From positions 6,634,001-6,698,000 of the forward strand of contig OW818689.1 in assembly GCA_942493325.1 (NCBI GenBank): 64,000 bases of DNA, written 5' to 3'. This stretch comes from JAAFHB01 sp942493325 (GTDB lineage: Bacteria; Bacteroidota; Bacteroidia; Bacteroidales; Prolixibacteraceae). Below the pieces are notes generated by a model. That model was not told the origin of the DNA, ran no database searches, and saw only the letters and a list, made by a program, of their open reading frames with translations. Shown here in pieces: positions 1 to 8,376 of this stretch. Within the stretch, counting starts at the first letter, position 1. Every line of letters starts with the position of its first letter. A program made the translations under genes and the position numbers.

Positions 1-2469
1 CCACTCGATGTAAGAAGTGCGATCCTGCGCGAAAACGTAGAGCTTCCGGCAGGAAGCATCGAAGGCACGACTACCGAGCTTACCATCCGTGCATTGGGAC
101 TTATGACCACGCCCCAGGAATTCAACAGTCTTATTTTGCGACAAACCGGTGATCAGATTGTGAGGGTGAGTGATATTGGCCGGGCCGAACTTGGTCCTGA
201 AGATTTGCGCGGAATCATGAAATTGAACGGAATACCTATGGTTGCAACCATCATTATTCCTCAACCGGGCGCAAATCATATCGAGATTGTGGATGAAGTC
301 TACCAAAGACTTAAGTATATTCAAAAAGATCTTCCGGAAGATGTAAAATATGAAGTGGGTTTTGACAATACAAATTATATCCGGTCATCAATCGAGGAGG
401 TGGAAAGCACCATTTTTATTGCCTTTTTTCTTGTTGTGGTGATCATTTTTGCATTCCTGCGCGACTGGCGTACCACCATCATACCCATACTGGTTATTCC
501 TGTTTCGTTGATCGGCGCTTTTTTCATCATGTACATTGCCGATTTTACCATCAATGTTCTTACCCTTCTGGCCATCGTCCTTTCCATTGGACTGGTGGTT
601 GATGATGCGATCGTAATGATGGAAAATATATATGTGAAAATTGAACAGGGGATGACCCCGCTTGAGGCCGGTTTCAAAGGATCGAATGAAATATTATTTG
701 CCATTGTTTCGACCACCATTACACTTGTTGCAGTATTCATTCCGATCGTTTTTCTTGAAGGTATGACAGGCAGGTTGTTCCGGGAGTTTAGTATTGTAAT
801 TGCAGGCGCTGTCACTATTTCTGCTTTCGTGGCGCTTACCCTGACACCCATGCTTTCGACCAAATTGCTCAGAACCAGGCATAAAAGAAGCAGGATTTAT
901 AATTATACTGAAAAATTCTTTGTCGTCTTAAACAGGACCTATCAGACTTCACTCGATTCATTCCTTCGAACAAGATACATCTCATTGATTGTTCTTCTCC
1001 TGTCGTTTGTCCTGATCTTTATCCTATGGTCTTCGATTCCGGCCGAAATGGCTCCGCTCGAAGATCGCTCTCAGTTGAGTGTAAATATTACCTCACAGGA
1101 GGGATCAACCTACGAGTTTAATCTCAGTTATACAGAAGAGATTGGCGCTTTGGTTGAAAAGGTAATTCCCGAATACGATAAAGTGACGACCATGATAAGG
1201 GGTGGTGGTGGTTCTGTGAGAATTCTGTTGGTTAACCCGGCTGAAAGAGAGCGAACGCAACAGCAGATTGCCAATCAGTTATCCAACGAATTACGGTCAA
1301 AAACCCGTGCACGTGCCAGTGTAATGCAGCAATCAACCTTTGGTGGACGGCGGTCGGGCCTTCCTGTCCAGTATGTGCTCCAGGCTCCGAATATTGAGAA
1401 ACTTCGTGAAATACTGCCGAAATTTATGTCCGAAGTGAACGACAATCCAACCTTTGTGATGGCTGATGTAAACCTGAAATTTACCAAGCCGGAACTACAA
1501 ATTGTGATCAACCGCGATAAAGCTAATCTGCTGGGAGTTTCCACTCAGAATATCGGACAAACCTTGCAGCTGGCGCTCAGTGGTCAGCGGTTTGGTTACT
1601 TTATTATGAATGGTAAGCAGTACCAGATTTTGGGGGAACTGGCCAGGGACGACCGGAATAAACCACTTGATCTGAAATCGTTGTACGTAAGAAATGTCAG
1701 TGGTCACATGGTGCAGCTCGACAATTTTGTTACGCTGCAGGAGTCTACGGCTCCGCCCCAGTTGTACCGGTACAATCGTTTTGTGGCTGCCACGGTATCC
1801 TGCGGATTGGCCGAAGGAAAAACCATCAGCCAGGGAATAGCGGAGATGGATATAATAGCGGCAAAAGTTTTGGATGATTCGTTCCGAACTGCACTTACAG
1901 GTGACTCCAAAGACTTTATGGAAAGTTCATCGAGTCTGATGTTTGCCTTTATCCTGGCCATTATACTGATATTCCTGGTTCTTTCGGCTCAGTTCGAAAG
2001 CTTTAAAGATCCTTTTATCGTCATGATGACTGTTCCCCTGGCCCTGACCGGAGCATTGGTGTTTATGTGGTATTTCGATATAACGATGAACATTTTCAGC
2101 CAGATTGGTTTAATCATGTTAATCGGCCTTGTTACGAAAAACGGAATCCTGATTGTGGAGTTTGCCAATCAGCGAAAAGAAGCAGGCATGAGCCGGCTTG
2201 AGGCGATCCGTTATTCTGCTGCCGCCCGGTTCCGCCCTATTTTGATGACCAGCTTATCAACCATACTGGGTATATTACCGCTTGCACTGGGATGGGGCGA
2301 AGGAGCACAAAGTCGTGTAGCAATGGGGATTGCCGTAGTGGGCGGGTTACTCATCTCTACTGTCTTAACTTTGTATGTGGTGCCCTCCATTTATCTCTTT
2401 ATTTCAAGTGAAACGAAAAGCATTACCAATGAACCAAATAAAACTGTCGGATTTGAAACTGCCAAATAG
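1..2469 (+). CDS. RND efflux transporter, inner-membrane subunit (5' end outside window)
   Basis: The reading frame is open from base 1, so the N-terminal part (roughly the first 200 or more residues of a family of about 1000-1050) lies outside the window. An internal ATG at 94 is not the start. What is visible is the typical AcrB/MexB-like layout: a porter-domain remnant (LPAGSIEG, LTIRALGLM), a block of TM helices with the acidic proton-relay pair in VVDDAIVMMEN, a second large periplasmic loop, and a second TM block with GLVTKNGILIVEFANQ. By family it is a proton-driven exporter of drugs or other amphiphiles that works with a periplasmic adaptor and an outer-membrane TolC channel. The TolC-like gene starts inside its 3' end, which supports one operon. 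The adaptor gene is presumably upstream. Substrate cannot be told from sequence. Confidence 0.95.
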   Translation, partial: PLDVRSAILRENVELPAGSIEGTTTELTIRALGLMTTPQEFNSLILRQTGDQIVRVSDIGRAELGPEDLRGIMKLNGIPMVATIIIPQPGANHIEIVDEVYQRLKYIQKDLPEDVKYEVGFDNTNYIRSSIEEVESTIFIAFFLVVVIIFAFLRDWRTTIIPILVIPVSLIGAFFIMYIADFTINVLTLLAIVLSIGLVVDDAIVMMENIYVKIEQGMTPLEAGFKGSNEILFAIVSTTITLVAVFIPIVFLEGMTGRLFREFSIVIAGAVTISAFVALTLTPMLSTKLLRTRHKRSRIYNYTEKFFVVLNRTYQTSLDSFLRTRYISLIVLLLSFVLIFILWSSIPAEMAPLEDRSQLSVNITSQEGSTYEFNLSYTEEIGALVEKVIPEYDKVTTMIRGGGGSVRILLVNPAERERTQQQIANQLSNELRSKTRARASVMQQSTFGGRRSGLPVQYVLQAPNIEKLREILPKFMSEVNDNPTFVMADVNLKFTKPELQIVINRDKANLLGVSTQNIGQTLQLALSGQRFGYFIMNGKQYQILGELARDDRNKPLDLKSLYVRNVSGHMVQLDNFVTLQESTAPPQLYRYNRFVAATVSCGLAEGKTISQGIAEMDIIAAKVLDDSFRTALTGDSKDFMESSSSLMFAFILAIILIFLVLSAQFESFKDPFIVMMTVPLALTGALVFMWYFDITMNIFSQIGLIMLIGLVTKNGILIVEFANQRKEAGMSRLEAIRYSAAARFRPILMTSLSTILGILPLALGWGEGAQSRVAMGIAVVGGLLISTVLTLYVVPSIYLFISSETKSITNEPNKTVGFETAK

Positions 2470-3784
2470 AATAACCCATTTTGTTTGTTTTGTAAGCTTA
2501 TTTTTTGTTATCAATGATTCAACTGCACAGGAAGTTTACGACCTGAGCCGGAGCATCAAAACCGGACTGGAGCGTAATTTTTCGTTGCAGGTGGTTCGTA
2601 ACCAGCAGGAAATTGCGACAAACAATTACACACGCGGAAATGCCGGGATGTTGCCTGCCATCACTTCGAACAACCGTTTTGGGGGAACTGTAAATACAAC
2701 TACCCAAAATTTTGACGACGGAAGCCAGGTGACCTCAAAAGGTGTTCACAACAACAGTGGGTCGGCGGCCATAGATCTCGGGATGCCCATTTTCCGTGGT
2801 TTTGAGGTACAAAACACCTATCAGAAACTTGGACAGCAACGCGAATTGACAGGGCTTAATACTCAGATGGCCGTTGAGGACCTGGTCGCGCAGATTGTTT
2901 CGGAATACAATTACTATATCCAGCAGCAGAATCTGAATGATAACCTGGCTTATGCCGTGTCGTTATCGCGTGAACGTGTACGCATCGATGAACAGCGATA
3001 CCTGCTGGGTGGCGCCTCAAAGCTGGAGATGCTGCAGTCGATCGTATATCTGAATGCCGACAGTTCGAGGTATGCACATCAGAATGAAGTACTGCGGTCA
3101 TCGCAAATCAGGTTTAACGAGCTGCTGGCGGCGGGCGATCCGGGAGAGAATATTATCCTGAAAGATACCGTGATACAAATTAATGACAAGCTTTTGTTTG
3201 ATGATCTCCTTGGACAGACCCTTCAACACAATACCAGTTTACTTATTGCGGCCAAAAACCAGGTCATTACTGAGCTCGATTATAAAATTATTAAATCGCG
3301 GGCTTATCCTTACCTGAACATGTCGTCGGGTTACGGATTGACTTACAACCGTTACGGGGCAAGCACGGTTAGCAATCAGAACAGTCGTGGTTTAAACTAT
3401 GGTCTGACGCTGGGTATTGACATTTTCGATGGTTTTAACCGCAAGCGCGAAAGAAGTAATGCCCTTATTGAAATTCAAAGCAAGAAAATAAAGTATAAAG
3501 AGGTTGAACAGGATGTGAAAGCCGATTTGCTCACCTTTTATTTTGCCTACGAAAATAACCTGCGTTTGCTTAAGCTTGAGGAGCAAAACCTGGGGGTTGC
3601 CCGTGAAAACCTTGAGATAGCACTCGAAAGGTATAAACTTGGAAGTTTGGCCGGTCTGGAGCTTCGTGAGGTGCAGAAGAGCCTCCTTGATGCAGAGGAA
3701 CGGCTTATTTCGGTTAAATTCCAGGCAAAACTTGCCGAAGTATCCCTGTTGCAGATTTCGGGAAAAATTATGGATTACATTTAA
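2429..3784 (+). CDS. TolC-family outer-membrane efflux protein
   Basis: About 451 residues from ATG 2429, giving MNQIKLSDLKLPNRITHF, a hydrophobic signal segment (FVCFVSLFFVIND) and then the mature protein. An ATG at 2375 is in frame but lies deeper in the RND gene and adds residues that do not look like a signal peptide. The rest is the helical, Gln/Leu-rich pattern of outer-membrane efflux proteins, present twice (QQQNLNDNLAYAVSLSRERV and ENNLRLLKLEEQNLGVAREN), as expected for the duplicated TolC fold. The start overlaps the RND stop by 41 bp, so the two are co-transcribed and probably translationally coupled. It should form the outer-membrane channel of that pump. No terminator is obvious directly after it. 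Confidence 0.92.
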   Translation: MNQIKLSDLKLPNRITHFVCFVSLFFVINDSTAQEVYDLSRSIKTGLERNFSLQVVRNQQEIATNNYTRGNAGMLPAITSNNRFGGTVNTTTQNFDDGSQVTSKGVHNNSGSAAIDLGMPIFRGFEVQNTYQKLGQQRELTGLNTQMAVEDLVAQIVSEYNYYIQQQNLNDNLAYAVSLSRERVRIDEQRYLLGGASKLEMLQSIVYLNADSSRYAHQNEVLRSSQIRFNELLAAGDPGENIILKDTVIQINDKLLFDDLLGQTLQHNTSLLIAAKNQVITELDYKIIKSRAYPYLNMSSGYGLTYNRYGASTVSNQNSRGLNYGLTLGIDIFDGFNRKRERSNALIEIQSKKIKYKEVEQDVKADLLTFYFAYENNLRLLKLEEQNLGVARENLEIALERYKLGSLAGLELREVQKSLLDAEERLISVKFQAKLAEVSLLQISGKIMDYI

Positions 3785-4254
3785 TGTATGAAATGAAATA
3801 TTTTGCATTTCAGCCGGGATATAATTTTTTGATAAACCGTATGGAAGAATCCACCAACCTGATCAGGATACCAGTGTCGATGTCTTCAAGTTTGCTGTCA
3901 GGCAACCGGCGACACTTTCCTGTGTTTCGGTTGTCTTGTTTTTTGCCATAACGAATTAAAGTTTTGGTGAACGTCATGTATCGTAAAAATATCGTTTTAA
4001 CATCTATTTTATAATATTGTTTAAAATATCGCGGAGCGATTTAAGTATTGTAGAAACCTCGATGACGAAAACATCGATTACCGCGTTGCGGTTAAACTAA
4101 TTTCTATTTATAAGTCTGCCTGTGGCGCATAGATCCCTGGTATTTCAATTCAAAGAAGCAGATGCGCCCAATGGAAAACTGTTCATTTTGCTACAATACT
4201 GTAACCGCATACGCGGTAAAAAACAATTTTGATCTTACTCCATTTTTGCTGCGT
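3785..4254. other. Intergenic region with three short hairpins
   Basis: About 470 bp without a convincing gene. A 36-codon ORF from ATG 3841 has no recognisable features. The segment 4028-4215 holds three small perfect inverted repeats: ATCGCggaGCGAT near 4028, ACCGCgttGCGGT near 4080 and ACCGCatacGCGGT near 4202. They lie between two convergent genes, so they may be 3'-end hairpins or a repeat family. No U-tract marks a classical terminator. Confidence 0.4.
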
Positions 4255-6140
4255 TTATTCGAAGGTCAGGTTCCTGGATTTTGGAAATTTAACGGCATAT
4301 TTCAAGTCGAATTCCTTCTTGTCATTCGGATTTAATGTAAACTGCCACTCTATTTCACCCGATTCAGCATCGTGTTTTGCACCCGAAATATTTTGAACAT
4401 CAACTTCAATCTCCTCGGATGTTGAAACTGGAACCTGATCAAGGACAATCATATTAATAGCCTGATTTTTATTATTTCTTACCGTTGTTTTCCAGGTTCT
4501 TGTTTCCTCTTTTTTATTGCCGATGAATTGTTTTGTGGTGAAGTTTTTGATTTTTTCGCGGTTTACCGAAACCTTTTTATCCCGGCCGAGGGAGATCTCC
4601 AGGGTGTCGGAAGCATAACGAACATCCAGGAGAGTTTTACCCACATAGGTTTCCTCAAAGAAAACATTGGCTTCACCTTCCAGAAGACTGTATTTTTCCC
4701 AGTCAATGATTTTTGCAATCAGGAAGGCATCCTTATCAATCTTTGGGACGCTGTAATACTGAAAAATTGCCGGCAAATCATAATGCTCTATATCGACCGT
4801 GTAATTTTTGTTGTCCGATTTAACTGACCAGGGTGTTTTAATTTCAAAGTTAACCGTGGTCTGGTTTTCAACCTGTGCTGTTGGTATTGCGAGGCTACTT
4901 GCTCCGCGAATTTTTAAGGCAGATTTTTCTGCTGATACACCTGCCACTCTTCCCTGAAGGGAACTGGCAAGTGAAGGGTTTTTCTGAACACCGTAACCAA
5001 TAACGACTACTTCGTCAAGGGCAGACTTGTTCTCCTGCATGGTAACGTTCATTACATTTCCGGAGACAGGTAATGTCTGAGAATCAAAACCTACAAATGA
5101 ATAAGTCAGCTGGCCTGCATTGTTTGGGATAGTAATCGAATAATTTCCTTCAACATCAGTAACTGTTCCGATAGTAGTTCCCTGGACAAGCACGGTTGCA
5201 CCCGGCAACGGGAGTCCGGTATTGTCCCTTACTTTTCCGCTTACGCTGTTGGATGTTAATTTGTATGAAGGTGGTAGTGTATTGTAATTCAGAAAGTAAG
5301 TTCTTAGTTCAGGTGCCACTCCGGAAACATTCGGATCGGACGATGAAAACTTTAATTTAACATTGTTCCAGTCCTCCTTTGTATCCTGCTTTACATTTGC
5401 CTTGTAAATCAGCTGAACCGGCTCGTTAATATTTTTTGCGCGGATATCGTAGGAGGGAAACCATCCTGCATTACTCGCAACATATGAAATTTCAACCAGA
5501 TAACTGCCGTTTTTCGCGGCATCAACTTTAACCAGAATCTCTCCGGCAGGAAATTCCTTTTTGCTGGTTAATGTCCTGATCTGGTTTTGAATATTGTTTT
5601 TTTGCTTGTCCAGATCTTCAACGGTTTTGCTTCTTTCAATTTCCTTTAATTTCAAAGAAGTTAGTTTATTCCCATAAAAATCGGAAACCTGTTGAAGATT
5701 TGCAATGGTGAGCTGCTCGTTTTTACCGCCTATTTCTTTATTTGACTGAAGAAATGTCAATTCTTCGCTGATAACCGACAGGTAAGTTCTCTCCAGTTTA
5801 ATTTTCGATCCGATGGCTTCGAGCGATTTTTCCAACTCCTGCAGTACGGCTGGTTTCTCCATCATACCGAGGTAGTTCTGCTGATGATTAACCGATAATA
5901 CCGTTACATCACCTTCGGCTTTAACCTGAACACTTTTTGCCTCGATAAAAGGGGATAGGTTTACAAACTTCAGTATCGATTTTCCCTGCTGTAAATCGAT
6001 TTTCTTTTTCGGATAACCTGTGCCCCGTCGATGAAAACGGTCACTTCATTTACTTCGGATTTAATTTCTTCCACTCTGATCTCCTGTGAGAATGAGTTGC
6101 TGAATATCAGACTCAGGATAAAAACGGTTAAAAACTTCAT
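4255..6140 (-). pseudogene. DUF4139 (MuiA-like) protein with embedded SusC-like segment, one frameshift
   Basis: The gene starts at ATG 6140 with a signal peptide (MKFLTVFILSLIFSNSFSQ) and a DUF4140-like N-terminus (VTVFIDGAQVIR). That frame stops soon after the run of As that reads ttttcttttt on the + strand near 6000-6009. The frame just downstream continues without a break (IDLQQGKSILKFVNLSPF, then the long ORF ending at 4255). One A missing from this run would explain it: adding it gives RKKKIDLQQGK. The C-terminal part has a coiled coil and the DUF4139 beta domain. Inserted in the middle is a carboxypeptidase-like regulatory domain (SGKVRDNTGLPLPGATVLVQ) followed by DEVVVIGYG and LQGRVAGV, the TonB-box and plug start of SusC receptors. 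Function is unknown. It could be a real pseudogene or a homopolymer sequencing error. Confidence 0.8.
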
Positions 6141-6224
6141 ACCAGTTTGACTTAATTTAGGTTCAAAAACAATTACGAAATCGATAAAATTAAGTTAATT
6201 AAATGAATTGGCAACTTGATGACT

Positions 6225-6592
6225 TAAGATTTTTGATTTTTGATTTATGATTTTGGATTTATGATTTAAGATTTAGGATTTTAGAGTTGAAGGCATTTAA
6301 ATCACAAATCATAGTCCATAAATCCTTTGGGGCATTTAAATCTTTAATCATAAATCAATGTCATTTAGTTAGAAAGGGCAGTTGAAATTTTACCGCAGAG
6401 ATTGCAAAGTTTTACGCAGAGAACCGCAAAGAAATTCGGGAATATCTACCTCTGCAGTTCTTTGCGCCTCCTCAGTGTTCTTTGCGTTTAAATTTTCATT
6501 CTCATAGACTTTAACTAAACGACATTAAATCCTAAATCCTAAATCCTAAATCGTTTGTGCCATTTTATTCCTAAATCCTAAATCCTAAATCG
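6225..6592. repeat. AT-rich short tandem repeats (TAAATCC / GATTTTTGATTTA)
   Basis: The gap between the broken DUF4139 gene and the DUF2293 gene contains GATTT(T/A)-type tandem units at 6225-6290 and the near-complementary TAAATCC heptamer repeated at 6525-6553 and 6568-6592. Between them is a separate cgcagag/gcaaag repeat. No coding potential was seen. Single-stranded folding between the two halves is possible. Confidence 0.7.
6392..6492. repeat. Dispersed CGCAGAG/GCAAAG repeat, inverted arms
   Basis: The left arm reads ccgcagagattgcaaag and cgcagagaaccgcaaag. The right arm reads ctctgcagttctttgcg and cagtgttctttgcgttt, roughly its reverse complement. A shorter relative with two ctttgcgt units occurs at 30027-30055, so this is a dispersed family and not a single-site structure. 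Confidence 0.6.
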
Positions 6593-6607
6593 TTGGTGGT
6601 TTGTTGT

Positions 6608-6615
6608 TACTTTTG
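6608..6615 (+). promoter_or_regulatory. Bacteroidota -7 promoter element (TACTTTTG)
   Basis: Matches the TANNTTTG -7 consensus of the Bacteroidota primary sigma factor. Transcription would begin near 6622, which favours ATG 6626 or 6635 over ATG 6593 for the DUF2293 gene. No clear -33 TTTG lies at standard spacing. Confidence 0.5.
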
Positions 6616-6634
6616 CAGCCTTAAAATGCAGAGG

Positions 6635-7309
6635 ATGGAAAATGATAAGCGCATAGTTAATCCAGGGAAAAATGGGGTTTTGATCGGAGAGAAAGGTGAA
6701 GTTTTAGTTCCTCCATCTTCATGGGCATTTTTGCCTGCAGGTGACGCAGGGATAACCCGTAAGGTGACTGCAAAAGGGCTGTTCTGGCGAGTTGAAGTAA
6801 AAATGGGACGACGAATGATTTCGCAGGGAATATGGGCACCGGCATCGACTATCACTCAAGCCTGGGAGGAGGTTCAGGAGACGCGGTTAACTGAGGAATA
6901 CAAAAAGAAGCGGGCATCGGAGTTTAACAGGAGAGAGAAGAAGCAGGAGCTGTACGATACAGAATTTTGTAAAGCAGTCGGAGACTATCTAAATTTTGAT
7001 GCCGTTTATAAAGTAATTGAGAATAAACTTGCAAAAGCTATTACTGCACATGCTGTTCCGGTTGGCAGCGGCACAGTAGCGCGGACTCAAACGATCCCCA
7101 TTGAGGAGAGAGCTGCTCATGCAGTTATCGCGTGGATGCGACACCAGACCACAGCATACGATAACCTGAATATTGCACGAATTAAAGGTGAACGCCGGGC
7201 TGTAAGAAGGGCGTTTGCTCAGCAGTCGGTTGCATTACTTGCAAATTACAGGCAGGGGAGAGTTGTTCCGGATGATTGTCCGCTGAAGAGGGCAGTAGGT
7301 AATTTATAA
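6635..7309 (+). CDS. DUF2293 domain-containing protein
   Basis: 224 residues from ATG 6635 (MENDKRIVNPGKNGVLIGEK). ATGs at 6626 and 6593 are in frame, but the -7 element at 6608-6615 argues against 6593. The C-terminal third (AAHAVIAWMRHQTTAYDNL, IKGERRAVRRAFAQQSV) matches what I know as DUF2293, a small basic helical domain of unknown function. The N-terminal half is rich in charged residues (YKKKRASEFNRREKKQELYD). The last 55 coding bases are repeated, in decayed form, at 8321-8375 beyond the toxin gene, which suggests a rearrangement at its 3' end. A nucleic-acid-related role would fit its basic character but is a guess. Confidence 0.75.
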   Translation: MENDKRIVNPGKNGVLIGEKGEVLVPPSSWAFLPAGDAGITRKVTAKGLFWRVEVKMGRRMISQGIWAPASTITQAWEEVQETRLTEEYKKKRASEFNRREKKQELYDTEFCKAVGDYLNFDAVYKVIENKLAKAITAHAVPVGSGTVARTQTIPIEERAAHAVIAWMRHQTTAYDNLNIARIKGERRAVRRAFAQQSVALLANYRQGRVVPDDCPLKRAVGNL

Positions 7310-7417
7310 GCTGACTATGAAAAATTTTGTTTCCGGTTGTTTAGTTTTGTTGTCCATCAGGCTAAAAAAGCAATCCGGTTAAACATACCTATAAATCGAA
7401 TTGATTATCTTCGCAGA

Positions 7418-7720
7418 ATGAAGGCAATAAAGAAACCCATATTTGAGAAGCGCATCTTTTGGGATGTGAACTTTGAGCAGATTGATTATGATGCCAAAGC
7501 TAACTTTGTAATCGAGCGGGTTTTCGAGCGGGGCGATGTGGAGGACATCCGCCAATGCCGGAGGTATTACGGTGATGAAAAAGTAACTGAAGCCCTGCTG
7601 AAAGCGAAGTATTTACCAGAACACCGGATTCATCTTGCCAGTGCTGTAATTGATAAACCATTAAATGAATTCAGATGCTACATACTGAGGCAGTTGAACC
7701 CGGGACTTTTTCCTTATTAA
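7418..7720 (+). CDS. DUF6922-like protein, probable antitoxin partner of the AbiEii-type toxin
   Basis: 100 residues from ATG 7418 (MKAIKKPIFEKRIFWDVN). The frame is open from 7337, but the upstream part looks non-coding. Small and alpha-helical, with IERVFERGDVEDIRQCRRYYG, the pattern of proteins encoded directly before AbiEii-like nucleotidyltransferases in Bacteroidota. Its 3' end overlaps the next gene by 46 bp, giving tight coupling typical of toxin-antitoxin pairs. The antitoxin role is inferred from position and family resemblance. Confidence 0.7.
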   Translation: MKAIKKPIFEKRIFWDVNFEQIDYDAKANFVIERVFERGDVEDIRQCRRYYGDEKVTEALLKAKYLPEHRIHLASAVIDKPLNEFRCYILRQLNPGLFPY

Positions 7721-8301
7721 ATGAGTTGATGTCGCTGCCTTCAATCCAGCCATTTTCGTTGGTCGGGGGAACAGCTTTATCTCTTCGGTATGGACATCGC
7801 AGTTCGGTAGATCTGGATTTATTTAATCATGAAAGGTTTGACAATTCATATATTGAAAAAGAATTAAAAACTGAATTTGGAGACAATTTTAATTATGAGA
7901 GTGGCCATAAAAATATTGGAATATTTTGTTATATTCATAAAGTAAAGGTTGATCTGGTATACTTCCCACATTCGCAAATTGCTCCTACTGAGACAAAAAA
8001 TAATATCAGAATGTACAGTAATGCGGATATCGCCGCGATGAAAATACAGGCCATTCTTGGACGGGCAAAGAAAAAGGACTTTTGGGATTTACACGAATTG
8101 CTTCAGCATTATTCCCTGCAACAAATCATCGAATGGCACAAGCAAAAATACCCCAGCCAGATGCTTGCCATTAGTATACCCAATGCCATCACTTATTTTG
8201 TTGAAGCTGATGAAAGTGAAACTCCGGTGAGTTTTAAGAACCAAACCTGGGAGAGTGTTAAACGGGGAATCGCGCGTGCTGTCAGTGATTTTCTTCGCTA
8301 A
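7675..8301 (+). CDS. AbiEii/AbiGii-type nucleotidyltransferase toxin
   Basis: 208 residues. The nucleotidyltransferase signature is complete: LVGGTALSLRYGHR followed by SVDLDLF, supplying the GG/S region and the DxD metal-binding pair of the MNT fold. A further Asp lies on a later strand (VKVDLVYFP), and a helical C-terminal half contains KKKDFWDLHELL. By family these enzymes transfer nucleotides to targets such as tRNA and act as type IV-like toxins or in phage abortive infection. The start at 7675 lies inside the preceding gene and yields the expected TEAVEPGTFSLLNELM leader. MSLPSIQ at 7729 is an alternative. The pair is flanked by a direct repeat of the DUF2293 3' end (7217-7271 and 8321-8375), so it may be an inserted cassette. 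Confidence 0.85.
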   Translation: MLHTEAVEPGTFSLLNELMSLPSIQPFSLVGGTALSLRYGHRSSVDLDLFNHERFDNSYIEKELKTEFGDNFNYESGHKNIGIFCYIHKVKVDLVYFPHSQIAPTETKNNIRMYSNADIAAMKIQAILGRAKKKDFWDLHELLQHYSLQQIIEWHKQKYPSQMLAISIPNAITYFVEADESETPVSFKNQTWESVKRGIARAVSDFLR

Positions 8302-8320
8302 ACATGTTTTGATGACGTTG

Positions 8321-8375
8321 GCTCAACAGTCGGTAGCATTACTTGCAAATTACCGGTAGGGGAGAGGTCTTCCGG
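8321..8375 (+). pseudogene. Decayed duplicate of the DUF2293 gene 3' end
   Basis: Nearly identical to 7217-7271 inside the DUF2293 gene. Both read AQQSVALLANYR, but here the next codon is TAG where the intact copy has CAG, and similarity is lost after about 8375. The two copies bracket the DUF6922/AbiEii pair. Confidence 0.75.
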
Positions 8376-8376
8376 A

